A stretch of 38,715 bases of DNA, from NCBI GenBank assembly GCA_030041355.1, contig JASHNZ010000098.1:1-38715 (forward strand), given 5' to 3'. Below, piece after piece: positions 24,711-32,483 of this stretch; position 1 is the first letter of the stretch; each line of letters starts with the position of its first letter. A program made the position numbers and the translations under genes. This DNA is from Nitrososphaerales archaeon. Its GTDB lineage: Archaea; Thermoproteota; Nitrososphaeria; Nitrososphaerales; CADDZS01. The notes under the pieces were generated by a model. It saw nothing but the letters and a program-made list of their open reading frames with translations, ran no database searches and had not been told where the DNA came from.

Positions 24711-25990
24711 TAATTTATCTGCGACCTATTTTTCCTCAGCGCCAGTGTCTCGAAGAAGGCATCAATCCTATTTTTCATTTGGGCCTCGCTGTAATACCTA
24801 GGATCCACGTGGTCAGATTCTACGAGAAGAGTCGGGACATCAAGCTCCTTTGCAAGATACTCCCTTATGTCCCCTTGACCCATGGAGAAAGATCTGCAAC
24901 TCTTTATGGAATGTATCACAACGGCGTCAGCTCGGTAATCCTTGACGTATCTCTCAATCAAATGCGTCCTGACTGGCATGTTCCAGTTACAGTATGCGTG
25001 AATCATGTACTCCGCGATTGACTCGATCGGTTTTTCTGGATTGAGCCGGAACGATCCTGTGTCAACCAAGCCTGCAACCTTTGGATACGTTGAGGCAACG
25101 CATCTAGCATTGTAATGACTGAAAAGTCCCCAGAATTTTTTGAAAAAGGGATAATTCGGCACTCCTTCAAAGACAAGGCGGTAATCCTCTCTTTCAGTCG
25201 GCCCAATGCCTCTCTCCGCTCTGAGCTTTAGCTCATCGAGCAAGAATTTGTAAAAGTCAACGCACTTCTGCGATCCGCGAGCAAACGTGATGGGTGCCAT
25301 GTAATATATCGACTCAAAATATGCGTCAAACGGAGTGGGTTTGAGCTTCCCCATCTCCACACATTCTTTCCAGAGATCCCAGGCCTTTCCTGAAAGGCGA
25401 ACAATTTCTTTGAGCTTATCTTCGTTGAACCGCTTTCCAGTGGCCGCCTCAAGTTTGGGGATCATTTCCTCTAGCTGACCGGCAACATACTCAATGTCGT
25501 GCTTTGGCACGTGCCTGTCATAATCGCGCAGATAGGGCACATCGATCGTAAAGATCGGCGCACCGGTTTGATAGTGGTACTGCTCCCACCAGTGGATGTA
25601 AATTTGGCAACCGGAGTAAGAAAGGAAAAGAATGTCTGGCTTGGGAATGTAGCCTATCGACGTTTTTGTCTTATCCATGATAGAAGCAACGCCCATCTTC
25701 ACGTATCCACATGCGTCAGTGGAATAGCCCACCTCCTCCGCCTGAGCTATAAGCGGCGGAGCACCACCACGATAGGATATGTTAAGCGACGTTATTTCTG
25801 GAAAAAGAGGAAGAATGTCAAATGTGGCTAAAAGCTCGATCGGATTGGCCATCACAAATGAATATCCTATCTTGGTGCCGGTAACGCCGCTTTTTGAAAG
25901 TGCATCGAAATAGGATAGGAGCATATCTCCTTGCATACGTTTAGCTTTATCGAGCTCTTTTCTCATTGGTTCAGCGACGAGCTCGGGCAT
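24710..25990 (-). CDS. bcrB: Class I benzoyl-CoA reductase, subunit BcrB/BzdO-like
   Basis: A 426-residue HgdB/BcrB-family subunit, first gene of the reductase operon. Motifs include GYSFVMANPIELLATFDILP near the N-terminus, cysteines in YSTDACGYVKMG and FLSYSGCQIYIHWW (likely cluster or substrate contacts), a CoA-region FARGSQKCVDFY, and VIHSIKSCRSFSMGQ in the C-terminal half. Length equals BcrB/BzdO (about 430-450). Gene order here is B-D-A-C, unlike the Thauera (C-B-A-D) or Azoarcus (N-O-P-Q) order. It has its own AT-rich promoter region in the 62-nt gap after the oxidoreductase operon. Confidence 0.88.
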   Translation of the reverse strand: MPELVAEPMRKELDKAKRMQGDMLLSYFDALSKSGVTGTKIGYSFVMANPIELLATFDILPLFPEITSLNISYRGGAPPLIAQAEEVGYSTDACGYVKMGVASIMDKTKTSIGYIPKPDILFLSYSGCQIYIHWWEQYHYQTGAPIFTIDVPYLRDYDRHVPKHDIEYVAGQLEEMIPKLEAATGKRFNEDKLKEIVRLSGKAWDLWKECVEMGKLKPTPFDAYFESIYYMAPITFARGSQKCVDFYKFLLDELKLRAERGIGPTEREDYRLVFEGVPNYPFFKKFWGLFSHYNARCVASTYPKVAGLVDTGSFRLNPEKPIESIAEYMIHAYCNWNMPVRTHLIERYVKDYRADAVVIHSIKSCRSFSMGQGDIREYLAKELDVPTLLVESDHVDPRYYSEAQMKNRIDAFFETLALRKNRSQIN

Positions 25991-26030
25991 CTTTCTTTTT
26001 TCCTTCGTTTAATCACATCATCGTTTTGAA

Positions 26031-26048
26031 TATTTATATTTTTAATTT
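26031..26048 (-). promoter_or_regulatory. TATA box of the benzoyl-CoA reductase operon
   Basis: The - strand reads AAATTAAAAATATAAATA, 41-58 nt upstream of the bcrB-like ATG at 25990, within a 62-nt gap that is over 75% A+T and starts at the preceding stop codon. It suggests that the reductase-molybdoenzyme run (25990 to 13193) is transcribed as its own unit. Confidence 0.6.
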
Positions 26049-26052
26049 CTAT

Positions 26053-26994
26053 TTATATAGATATCGAGCGCCAGTATTCATCAACATCTCTTTGAATTTC
26101 TTGCAAAGTGTGCTCGGAACCGCAGGCTCCGAATAGATGCTCGAATCTTCTCTGCGTCTTTAGATAATTCTCGACGGGTGGCCTCTTCCTGGGAATGTAT
26201 GTGTGGGTAACCCTTCCATTGACTGATTCTTTCAGAGGCCAGACCCCGGTCTCCACCGCAAGTCTATCTATCTTCACTGTCTCTCTCGGCTCAGACCTCC
26301 AGCCAGTCGGACAGACGCTAAACGCTATGAAGAGCTTTGAACCACTCATCTTCGAAGCTTTTTCAAATTTTCTCAACATATCGACCGGTTTCGAAACGGC
26401 AACGGTAGCCAAATACGAAGGATTGTGAGCTTTCCAAATCTCAAAGAGATTCTTTTTTCTTAGGCTGTTTCCTTGCGAAGAATCTGTAACTGCTGTCGTA
26501 GAGGTCGAGGACCCGGTCGGAGTCGCGGAAGAAAATTGAAACCCGGTATTTCCGTAGGCTTCGTTGTCGTAGCACAAGTAATAGAAATCTAAACCCCTGT
26601 GAATTGCGCCTGAAGTGGCTTGCAACCCAATATCATACGCGGCACCGTCTCCAGTCAGAACAAGGACTTTTGAACCGGGATCGACCATTGCGCGTTTTTC
26701 GACCTGAATTCTTATTCCGTCGACTATTCCTTGCGCAGCTGCTGGACCGGAGGCGAAGGGGGCAAAGAGCATGGAATTTTCGATCGAACTATATGGATAG
26801 AGAGCAAGCAATCCAAAGCAGCCGGGAACGCTGACAACGATTGTCTTCGGGCCGAGAGCTTTGAGCGCAAGTCTTACTGCGATTTCGCCTCCACAACCCG
26901 CACACAAAGGAGAACCGGGCTGAAGATACTCTTCCCTAGGTGTATCCTTCATTGTCTTGTAGGCAGTATCAATCGTTGTCTGATTTGATGCCAT
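26053..26994 (-). CDS. 2-Oxoacid:ferredoxin oxidoreductase beta subunit (TPP-binding)
   Basis: A 313-residue beta subunit. It has LCAGCGGEIAVRLALKALG at the N-terminus (two cluster cysteines), the TPP motif LTGDGAAYDIGLQATSGA ending in CYDNEAYGNTG, and FSSATPTGSSTSTT. These features are of the pyruvate/2-oxoisovalerate/phenylglyoxylate type, not of the shorter KorB of 2-oxoglutarate enzymes, which begin with CPGCG. It decarboxylates a 2-oxoacid and passes electrons to ferredoxin. Next to the reductase it is placed to supply reduced ferredoxin; with the PadB-like enzyme the likely substrate is phenylglyoxylate (PadI role), an inference. It follows the alpha subunit by five bases. Confidence 0.85.
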   Translation of the reverse strand: MASNQTTIDTAYKTMKDTPREEYLQPGSPLCAGCGGEIAVRLALKALGPKTIVVSVPGCFGLLALYPYSSIENSMLFAPFASGPAAAQGIVDGIRIQVEKRAMVDPGSKVLVLTGDGAAYDIGLQATSGAIHRGLDFYYLCYDNEAYGNTGFQFSSATPTGSSTSTTAVTDSSQGNSLRKKNLFEIWKAHNPSYLATVAVSKPVDMLRKFEKASKMSGSKLFIAFSVCPTGWRSEPRETVKIDRLAVETGVWPLKESVNGRVTHTYIPRKRPPVENYLKTQRRFEHLFGACGSEHTLQEIQRDVDEYWRSISI

Positions 26995-26999
26995 CGTTT

Positions 27000-28244
27000 C
27001 TAGCTCACTTCCCTTGAAACAGGCAATCCTGTCTTGCTGAGTGAATGTTTCATACTCTCCCAGTCTTCGGATCGGTAAAGTAGCAGAGGTTGCTCAGGGC
27101 CGTGCCCGGTTTTCAAGAACTCCTTGCATTTCTTGAGCATGTATTCCATCTCAGGCATACCGAGCGGGGTTCCACCTAGACCACCGATAAAAGAAAGAAG
27201 AACATCGGGCCTTTCCTGAGAATGATACAATGCTTCTGCGATTTCGGGATAAATGATGGCTCCTCTTCCAGGAGCTAAATTCTGCTCAAATACCGCCACA
27301 GCCTTTGCCTGACTCAGAACCTCGGCAAGTTCTTCTCTTGGAAAGGGGCGTAGCATTTTCAATTTAACCATGCCTACTTTCTCGCCTTTCGCACGGAGCG
27401 ATCTCACTCCCGCTCTAACATTGGAGCTGTAGGAGTTTGTAACGAGGAAAATATAGTCGGCGTCTTCCGTCATTTCCGCCTCGACAGCATGGTGCCTGCG
27501 ACTGAATATCTTAAAGAATTCTTGTGCCGCTGTTTGGAAAACTTTCCTTGATTCAAGAGACGCTTTGTGGAGTTGGTACTTGTAGAAGCTGTAGACGAAT
27601 CCATCAGATGTCGTGGGTCCGTACGTCACGGGTGCGCTTTCCAGGCCGAGCAGCGGTCGCGGATGAGAGTATCTTGGAAGAAATTTCTCAACAGCTTCTC
27701 TTTGTGGAATGTCGACAGTTTGACGGGCAAACGAGAGAACAAAGCCATCCATGTTGACCACCACTGGCAACATGACATTGCTGTCCTCGGCAATTTTGTA
27801 TCCTAGTAGCACTAGGTCGAGCACTTCTTGACAGTTCTCCGCATGCAATTGTATGAACCCTGAATCTCTAGTCGCAAGTACGTCACCGTGTTCTACCTGA
27901 AGTATCATTGGCATCCCGAGTCCGCGAGACACATTGACAAGCACCAGAGGAGCTCTCCAGCCAGCTATGCTGTACAGCATTTCAAGTCCGTAGATCAATC
28001 CTTGGCTCGAACTGCAAGTGAACACTCTTGCTCCGGTCAGAGAAGCGGCACCTGCGGCCGCGAACATGGAATGTTCTGACTCGAAGTTCACGAATCTGGC
28101 TTTGAGTGCACCTTTGTTGACCCAAGACGACAGAGTCTCGACTATCTCTGTCTGCGGGGTAATTGGATACGCGCACACATAATCTACATCTGAGATTCTA
28201 GCACCCCATGCCGCAGAAGAGTTACCGGTAAGCATTTTCTTCAT
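27000..28244 (-). CDS. 2-Oxoacid:ferredoxin oxidoreductase alpha subunit
   Basis: A 414-residue alpha subunit, normal PorA/PadG length. The pyrimidine-binding domain shows CAYPITPQTEIVETL, NFESEHSMFAAAGAASLTGA and TCSSSQGLIYGLEML; domain II carries FLVTNSYSSNVRAG and KVGMVKLKMLRPFPREEL. Its ATG overlaps the gamma-delta stop by one base (TAATG). Residues that set side-chain size cannot be judged here, so pyruvate, branched 2-oxoacids and phenylglyoxylate all remain possible. Confidence 0.87.
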   Translation of the reverse strand: MKKMLTGNSSAAWGARISDVDYVCAYPITPQTEIVETLSSWVNKGALKARFVNFESEHSMFAAAGAASLTGARVFTCSSSQGLIYGLEMLYSIAGWRAPLVLVNVSRGLGMPMILQVEHGDVLATRDSGFIQLHAENCQEVLDLVLLGYKIAEDSNVMLPVVVNMDGFVLSFARQTVDIPQREAVEKFLPRYSHPRPLLGLESAPVTYGPTTSDGFVYSFYKYQLHKASLESRKVFQTAAQEFFKIFSRRHHAVEAEMTEDADYIFLVTNSYSSNVRAGVRSLRAKGEKVGMVKLKMLRPFPREELAEVLSQAKAVAVFEQNLAPGRGAIIYPEIAEALYHSQERPDVLLSFIGGLGGTPLGMPEMEYMLKKCKEFLKTGHGPEQPLLLYRSEDWESMKHSLSKTGLPVSREVS

Positions 28245-29143
28245 TAAGCTGGAACCGCCCTCTCTTCACTGATCGCGTGTAATGGGCACTCCGTAGCACA
28301 GATCATGCATCCCTTGCAATTTTCATACTGGATGTGCGGTGTGAGATCAGGCTCAAGGGTGATACATGAGTCTGGACAGTAGACAAAGCAGACAATACAT
28401 TTCGTGCATTTTGAATAATCAATCCGAGGAGTTGTCAGCCTCCACAATCCAGTTTCGTTAAGCCGACTATTACCAGTAGCGATAATTGCTGCAATAGGCT
28501 GCAGTCCTACCATTTGAGGAATCTCGACCAGTTTTTCACTCGATTCGTCATTGCTATCTGTCGGGCTTGGATCATGTGCATGGACAAATGACTTCACTGT
28601 CGGGACAGAGCTAAAACACTCTCTTGCAAGTTCCACATTTCTTTCGATGAGTTCTGGCCTCAAGCCAATTTCGTTCATTTCCATTCTTACGGCTTCAGAA
28701 AGAGATTCTATGCTCGTTAGTCCAAGGGCTTTGCAAGCAAGAGCTGCAGCTCCAGCGCTCACGCTATCTTTTTTCAGCACTCTCAAAGCGGCGGAAGAAA
28801 CATCAAAAGCTACTGATGGAAATGCGAACTTTGGTGCAAGTAGCGGGGCATTGATTATAACAAGACCATCTGTACGTAGCCCATAGAAAGGACTCGACCT
28901 GCTGACCGAGCTCGAATCCAGCAAAACCAGAGCATCCGGGTGCTCAATGTATCCTCTTTCCTCGAGAGGTTCGCCGTCTGATACTCTCACGAAAGAAAGA
29001 ACAGGAGCCCCTCTTCTCTCAGGCCCGTACATAGGTGAATCCTCCGCACAATGACCCTCAAGAAAACAAGCAGTGCTTATGATCCGCCCTGCGGTCTTTA
29101 CTCCTTGTCCTCCCCTTCCATGCAGGCGGATCCGAATTTTCAT
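28244..29143 (-). CDS. 2-Oxoacid:ferredoxin oxidoreductase fused gamma-delta subunit
   Basis: A 299-residue protein, first of the oxidoreductase operon. Residues 1-180 are the gamma domain (HGRGGQGVKTAGRI, DSPMYGPERRGAPV). After a variable linker (about 185-240) comes a two-cluster delta-type ferredoxin: C246/C249/C252/C256 and C276/C279/C282/C286 (CTKCIVCFVYCP, CKGCMICATECP). The segment LWRLTTPRIDYSKC is typical of PorD. Fusion of gamma and delta occurs in some archaea and bacteria. The NADH-linked flavoprotein (PadH) of denitrifier phenylglyoxylate oxidoreductase is absent, so ferredoxin is the likely acceptor. Transcription probably begins at the TATA box near 29175. Confidence 0.87.
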   Translation of the reverse strand: MKIRIRLHGRGGQGVKTAGRIISTACFLEGHCAEDSPMYGPERRGAPVLSFVRVSDGEPLEERGYIEHPDALVLLDSSSVSRSSPFYGLRTDGLVIINAPLLAPKFAFPSVAFDVSSAALRVLKKDSVSAGAAALACKALGLTSIESLSEAVRMEMNEIGLRPELIERNVELARECFSSVPTVKSFVHAHDPSPTDSNDESSEKLVEIPQMVGLQPIAAIIATGNSRLNETGLWRLTTPRIDYSKCTKCIVCFVYCPDSCITLEPDLTPHIQYENCKGCMICATECPLHAISEERAVPA

Positions 29144-29169
29144 GTGCCGTTAATTTTCCTTTCCGATGG

Positions 29170-29181
29170 TTATATATTTAT
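29170..29181 (-). promoter_or_regulatory. TATA box of the 2-oxoacid oxidoreductase operon
   Basis: The - strand reads TAAATATATAAC, centred about 32 nt upstream of the gamma-delta ATG at 29143, the expected archaeal position for a very short leader. Confidence 0.6.
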
Positions 29182-29190
29182 GCCCTGATT

Positions 29191-29206
29191 TCTATAAATA
29201 TATTTA
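29191..29206 (+). promoter_or_regulatory. TATA box of the metallo-beta-lactamase-fold gene
   Basis: TCTATAAATATATTTA lies about 29-44 nt upstream of the ATG at 29235. It is only about 10 nt from the oppositely oriented TATA box of the oxidoreductase operon, so the two promoters are likely to compete or be co-regulated. Confidence 0.6.
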
Positions 29207-29234
29207 AGCAATCCCGGAAGAAGAAAGCGCACAG

Positions 29235-30155
29235 ATGTCCTCGTCAGCCGTATGGGTAGATCATAGAATCGGTATAGTAGACACGGTTGGTTACGGGGAG
29301 AACGAAACCATTGCCTCGTATGTACTAAAAGGGGATAATTCATCCGCACTAATAGACGTTGGATATTCTACGACTTGGCAAGCAGTCGCACAGGGTCTGA
29401 TTCACTTTGGAATTGCTCCTCAACAAGTGAGCCATATCTTCCTTACTCACTTTCATTTGGATCATGCTGGCGCCTCAAGCTCTCTGTTGAAGTACCTTCC
29501 AAATGCGAAAATCGTTGCGCACGAAAAAGCAATCAGACATTTGATAGATCCCAGTAAGCTCGTGGACGGTGCGCGTTCAGCTTTCGGAAATCTCAGTACA
29601 AAGATAGGAGGTCTCGATCCTATCCAGCCAGAGCGACTTGAACCAGCTAGAGATGAGCCTTACGATCTAGGGGGGCTAACTTTGCACCCTCTATTCACGC
29701 CTGGCCATGCACCCAGCCACTTATCATTCTATACTGACAATGATGTTGTATTCACGGGCGACGCGGTTTGTGTAAAAAGGAAAGGAGTTGGCTTCATGGT
29801 TCCAGCAGCATCACCACCGATTTACGACGTCACCGCTGCGCTGAAGAGTTTGGAGTTGATCCAGTCGATGAAACCGCAAAGGTTGCTGACTCCTCATTAT
29901 GGCGAGTACCCGACGACTGATTTCGAGTTTGAGAATCATAAAACGGCAATCCAAAGCTGGCTTGACCAGATATCCTTGAAAGTGGACGAAGGGTTGAATC
30001 CCCAGAAGATAACTGAATTTATCGTGCAAAGGGTTCTCCTTAAAGATCTCGATTCAAACAAGCTCGACAATTTCACAAGAGACGTGCTTCTCGGCGCTCT
30101 GATCAAAATGACCGTGGAAGCCTACATGAGTTATTTGCTTTCTCGAAAGACATAG
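29235..30155 (+). CDS. Metallo-beta-lactamase-fold hydrolase
   Basis: A 306-residue MBL-fold protein with the full dinuclear site: THFHLDHAG (HxHxDH), GHAPSHLSF (third histidine), FTGDAV (bridging Asp) and TPHYGEY (last histidine). A C-terminal helical extension (about residues 220-306) is present, as in several thioesterase or glyoxalase-II-like relatives. No signal peptide is seen. It is the only + strand gene within the aromatic island, divergent from the oxidoreductase operon, and its last 25 bases overlap the 3' end of the membrane-subunit gene. Hydrolysis of a CoA thioester or a toxic intermediate would fit, but that is speculation. Confidence 0.85.
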   Translation: MSSSAVWVDHRIGIVDTVGYGENETIASYVLKGDNSSALIDVGYSTTWQAVAQGLIHFGIAPQQVSHIFLTHFHLDHAGASSSLLKYLPNAKIVAHEKAIRHLIDPSKLVDGARSAFGNLSTKIGGLDPIQPERLEPARDEPYDLGGLTLHPLFTPGHAPSHLSFYTDNDVVFTGDAVCVKRKGVGFMVPAASPPIYDVTAALKSLELIQSMKPQRLLTPHYGEYPTTDFEFENHKTAIQSWLDQISLKVDEGLNPQKITEFIVQRVLLKDLDSNKLDNFTRDVLLGALIKMTVEAYMSYLLSRKT

Positions 30156-31003
30156 CTTGACGGGCCCAAATCTATCAATGGTAGAACATACGATAGTCTG
30201 AGCAAAATCAAATATTTCGTAAACGCTGAACCGGCCACTAACAGTATCCCAGCGGCAGCCATGAGAATCGATGGTTCAAACAGATGTCCCTCCAAGAGCG
30301 AGATCGCAAGTGGTACCAATGAACCAATAACGATCGAAAGTGCATAAAGCACTCCATTGCCTTCTGACCTGAGGGCTTTTTTCAGTTCGAGGCTATTGCT
30401 GGGAGAAGTTGCGTAGTATGTGCTTATGACCAGCAGTACTGATGAAACTAAACTAACACCGTTCAATGCAAGTCCCAAGGCCTTGGAGGAAGTTGTGTAA
30501 AAGAAGGAAATGAGTAAGTAAAACCCGATACCAGAAGCAACGCTTGAAGACCACATTAGGAGCGGCGTTATGGGGTTTCGCCAAGCAGGGATCGCCCTAG
30601 CTGCTAAAAGTATGTATCCCTGGCTCACAACTAGCCCAATTGCGAACATAAACGCTAGAGTTTCGATGACCAAATTGGATAAGAAAAGATCAAACAGACC
30701 CAGAAGCACGAAAACGCTGGCAAAGACCGCTTCCCTCGACATCCAAGAGGTCTTGATATTGAAGAACACATTGATGGCTCTAGTCTTCTTCCCTGCTTCA
30801 AGGCCCACACATGCGAGCCCTAGGATGACCAAGAAAATTGCTACAAATGTCGATGTGTGAAGCAATGAGGTTGAGCCGCCGAGGAAAAAAAGATTTAGTG
30901 CGAAAGCTGCAACATACAGACCGGCGCCTGACCCACCCAAGAAAAAGTTTCCCAAAGCTAGCCAGCCCCAAGTACTTTGTCTTCTCATCATGAGAGTACT
31001 CAT
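30131..31003 (-). CDS. DmsC/NrfD-like membrane anchor subunit (PadD candidate)
   Basis: A 290-residue integral membrane protein with about eight hydrophobic helices. It starts directly after the ferredoxin-subunit stop (TGAATG). The segment LGLEAGKKTRAINVFFNIKTSWMSRE-like (about residues 66-90: CVGLEAGKKTRAINVFFN, then SWMSREA) matches the quinone-site region of DmsC/NrfD proteins. It should anchor a molybdoenzyme and pass electrons between [4Fe-4S] clusters and quinone. No molybdenum subunit is encoded in this operon; the only DMSO-reductase-family gene in the window is the PadB-like one at 19152, which makes PadBCD the simplest assembly. Its 3' end overlaps the MBL gene. Confidence 0.75.
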   Translation of the reverse strand: MSTLMMRRQSTWGWLALGNFFLGGSGAGLYVAAFALNLFFLGGSTSLLHTSTFVAIFLVILGLACVGLEAGKKTRAINVFFNIKTSWMSREAVFASVFVLLGLFDLFLSNLVIETLAFMFAIGLVVSQGYILLAARAIPAWRNPITPLLMWSSSVASGIGFYLLISFFYTTSSKALGLALNGVSLVSSVLLVISTYYATSPSNSLELKKALRSEGNGVLYALSIVIGSLVPLAISLLEGHLFEPSILMAAAGILLVAGSAFTKYLILLRLSYVLPLIDLGPSSYVFRESK

Positions 31004-31660
31004 TCACCAATAATAGTAAACAGAAGGATCGTTTCCAAGCTCAGGGTGCAGTCTGAAAGCGTGTCTGTCTTTGATAACTCGCGATAGTTCGCTGCTTGGA
31101 TCTTCAAGATCTCCGAATGTTATTGCGTTCGCCAAGCAGCTGTTTGCGCAGACAGGAGTCGCCTCGGGATCTTTGCCGACTATTTTACTCGCTTTGAGGC
31201 CTGCGTCAATTCTGTCCATACAAAAGTCGCATTTTGTGCAAATGCCAACCAAGTCTTTGTAGTGATTTTCTCGAAATGAAGCGGCCGTCCCCAAAGAGTC
31301 GGTGTCAACTTTGCTATAGTATGATTCAATCTCTCGGATAAGCCACCTTGCCTCGTATGGGCAAGCCAAGACACAATAGCCGCAACCAATGCATTTTTCG
31401 TAGTCGATGAAGACTATTCCATCGGGCCTCCTTTTTGTGGCCGTTGTTGGGCAGACTTCAAGACAGGACGGATGCAAGCATTGCATACATTGGACCGGAA
31501 GAAAGAATCTCTTCACATTTGGATATTTCCCAAATTCCACATCACGCACATTTCTCCACATTACGCCGGGTGGGGTCTTGTTGTCAAGCTTGCAAGCCAT
31601 GGTACAAGTCTGGCAGCCGGCGCATTTTGTCAGATTAACAGCCATTCCCCATCTAGTCAA
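31004..31660 (-). CDS. Four-cluster [4Fe-4S] ferredoxin subunit of a molybdoenzyme (PadC/DmsB-like)
   Basis: A 218-residue electron-transfer subunit with 16 clustered cysteines in the DmsB/NrfC/PadC pattern: CAGCQTCTMAC (about residue 13), CMQCLHPSCLEVCP, CIGCGYCVLACP, and CTKCDFC with CANSC further on. It has no Tat signal, which places it in the cytoplasm like PadC. It precedes the membrane subunit with adjoining stop and start codons. It would link the molybdopterin subunit to the membrane quinone site. The catalytic partner is probably the PadB-like protein encoded about 10 kb away in the next operon. Confidence 0.85.
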   Translation of the reverse strand: MTRWGMAVNLTKCAGCQTCTMACKLDNKTPPGVMWRNVRDVEFGKYPNVKRFFLPVQCMQCLHPSCLEVCPTTATKRRPDGIVFIDYEKCIGCGYCVLACPYEARWLIREIESYYSKVDTDSLGTAASFRENHYKDLVGICTKCDFCMDRIDAGLKASKIVGKDPEATPVCANSCLANAITFGDLEDPSSELSRVIKDRHAFRLHPELGNDPSVYYYW

Positions 31661-31683
31661 AAAATAACTTCTCCCTTCTCAAC

Positions 31684-32454
31684 CTACTTATCAGACCAAG
31701 CTGGTTTGCGCTTTTCAATGAATGCCGTTAGCCCTTCCACGGAATCGGTTGTTTTCATTAATTCATTCAGATAGAGTCTCGATGAATTGGATAATGCCCC
31801 CTCTAACGATAACGAGAGACTGTCGCGCATGGCGCGCTTTGCAAACTCAAGAACAACTGTACTTTTGGACTTGAGGTCTCCAACAAGTTCTTGGAAGATG
31901 CGCTCCAGTTCCTTCTCATCATTTGCGATATAGCTTACGAGTGCCATCGAGAGAGCTTCCGCGGCACTGAAACTTTTTCCTGTCAGCACAATCTTTGCTG
32001 TATTCCTAACGCCAGTCAAGCGCCAATAGATGGCGGTTGCTATGGGAGGAAAGACCCCGACGCTGATTTCGGGCTGACCGAAAACCGCATTTTTATCTGC
32101 CAGCACAAAATCGCATGCGAGGGCAAGCTCCATCCCACCACCCAGGCATTTGCCGTTCACAACACCGATCGTAGGTCTTGGAAATGCGATTATCTCTGAT
32201 ATCAGCTTTTCAAATTTGGAGATGAGCATGTCAGCTTGATTGGGTAAATGTTCTTTCACGTCTGCGCCTGCGCTGAATACATTATCGAGCTTTGAACGCA
32301 GAACAAGAACCTTGCAATCCTGCTGGAATCTAGCAGAATTTATCGCATCGATTAACTCCTCGATCAGTTCGAGATTTATGATATTCAATGGTGGCCTCTG
32401 AATCGAGATCGTTGTTACACGGTCCTCACTTTGTACTGAGAGATACTTTTGCAA
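31684..32454 (-). CDS. dch: Cyclohexa-1,5-diene-1-carbonyl-CoA hydratase (Dch)-like crotonase
   Basis: A 256-residue crotonase. RPPLNIINLELIEEL, FSAGADVKEHLP (oxyanion hole) and GKCLGGGMELALACDFVLA are followed by GQPEISVGVFPPIA, a combination characteristic of dienoyl-CoA hydratases rather than of ordinary enoyl-CoA hydratases, which usually carry GxPEVxLGxxPGxGGT with catalytic glutamates. It hydrates the cyclic diene made by benzoyl-CoA reductase to 6-hydroxycyclohex-1-ene-1-carbonyl-CoA. It starts at TTG 32454, with a strong Shine-Dalgarno sequence (AGGAGGATC) upstream at about 32467-32475. It is flanked by Had-like and PadC-like genes. Confidence 0.8.
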   Translation of the reverse strand: MQKYLSVQSEDRVTTISIQRPPLNIINLELIEELIDAINSARFQQDCKVLVLRSKLDNVFSAGADVKEHLPNQADMLISKFEKLISEIIAFPRPTIGVVNGKCLGGGMELALACDFVLADKNAVFGQPEISVGVFPPIATAIYWRLTGVRNTAKIVLTGKSFSAAEALSMALVSYIANDEKELERIFQELVGDLKSKSTVVLEFAKRAMRDSLSLSLEGALSNSSRLYLNELMKTTDSVEGLTAFIEKRKPAWSDK

Positions 32455-32483
32455 GCTAGAAACTCGATCCTCCTATTTCGCCT

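Noticed and set aside
21915..25990. 2-Hydroxyglutaryl-CoA or phenyllactyl-CoA dehydratase instead of benzoyl-CoA reductase
   Set aside because: Those systems use one homodimeric activator ATPase. Two different ATPases together with Dch, Had and Oah genes fit benzoyl-CoA reductase better.
26053..29143. 2-Oxoglutarate:ferredoxin oxidoreductase (KorAB)
   Set aside because: The beta subunit has the longer PorB-type sequence and a gamma-delta fusion is present, whereas KorAB of Thauera-type clusters has shorter KorB-type features. It is not fully excluded.
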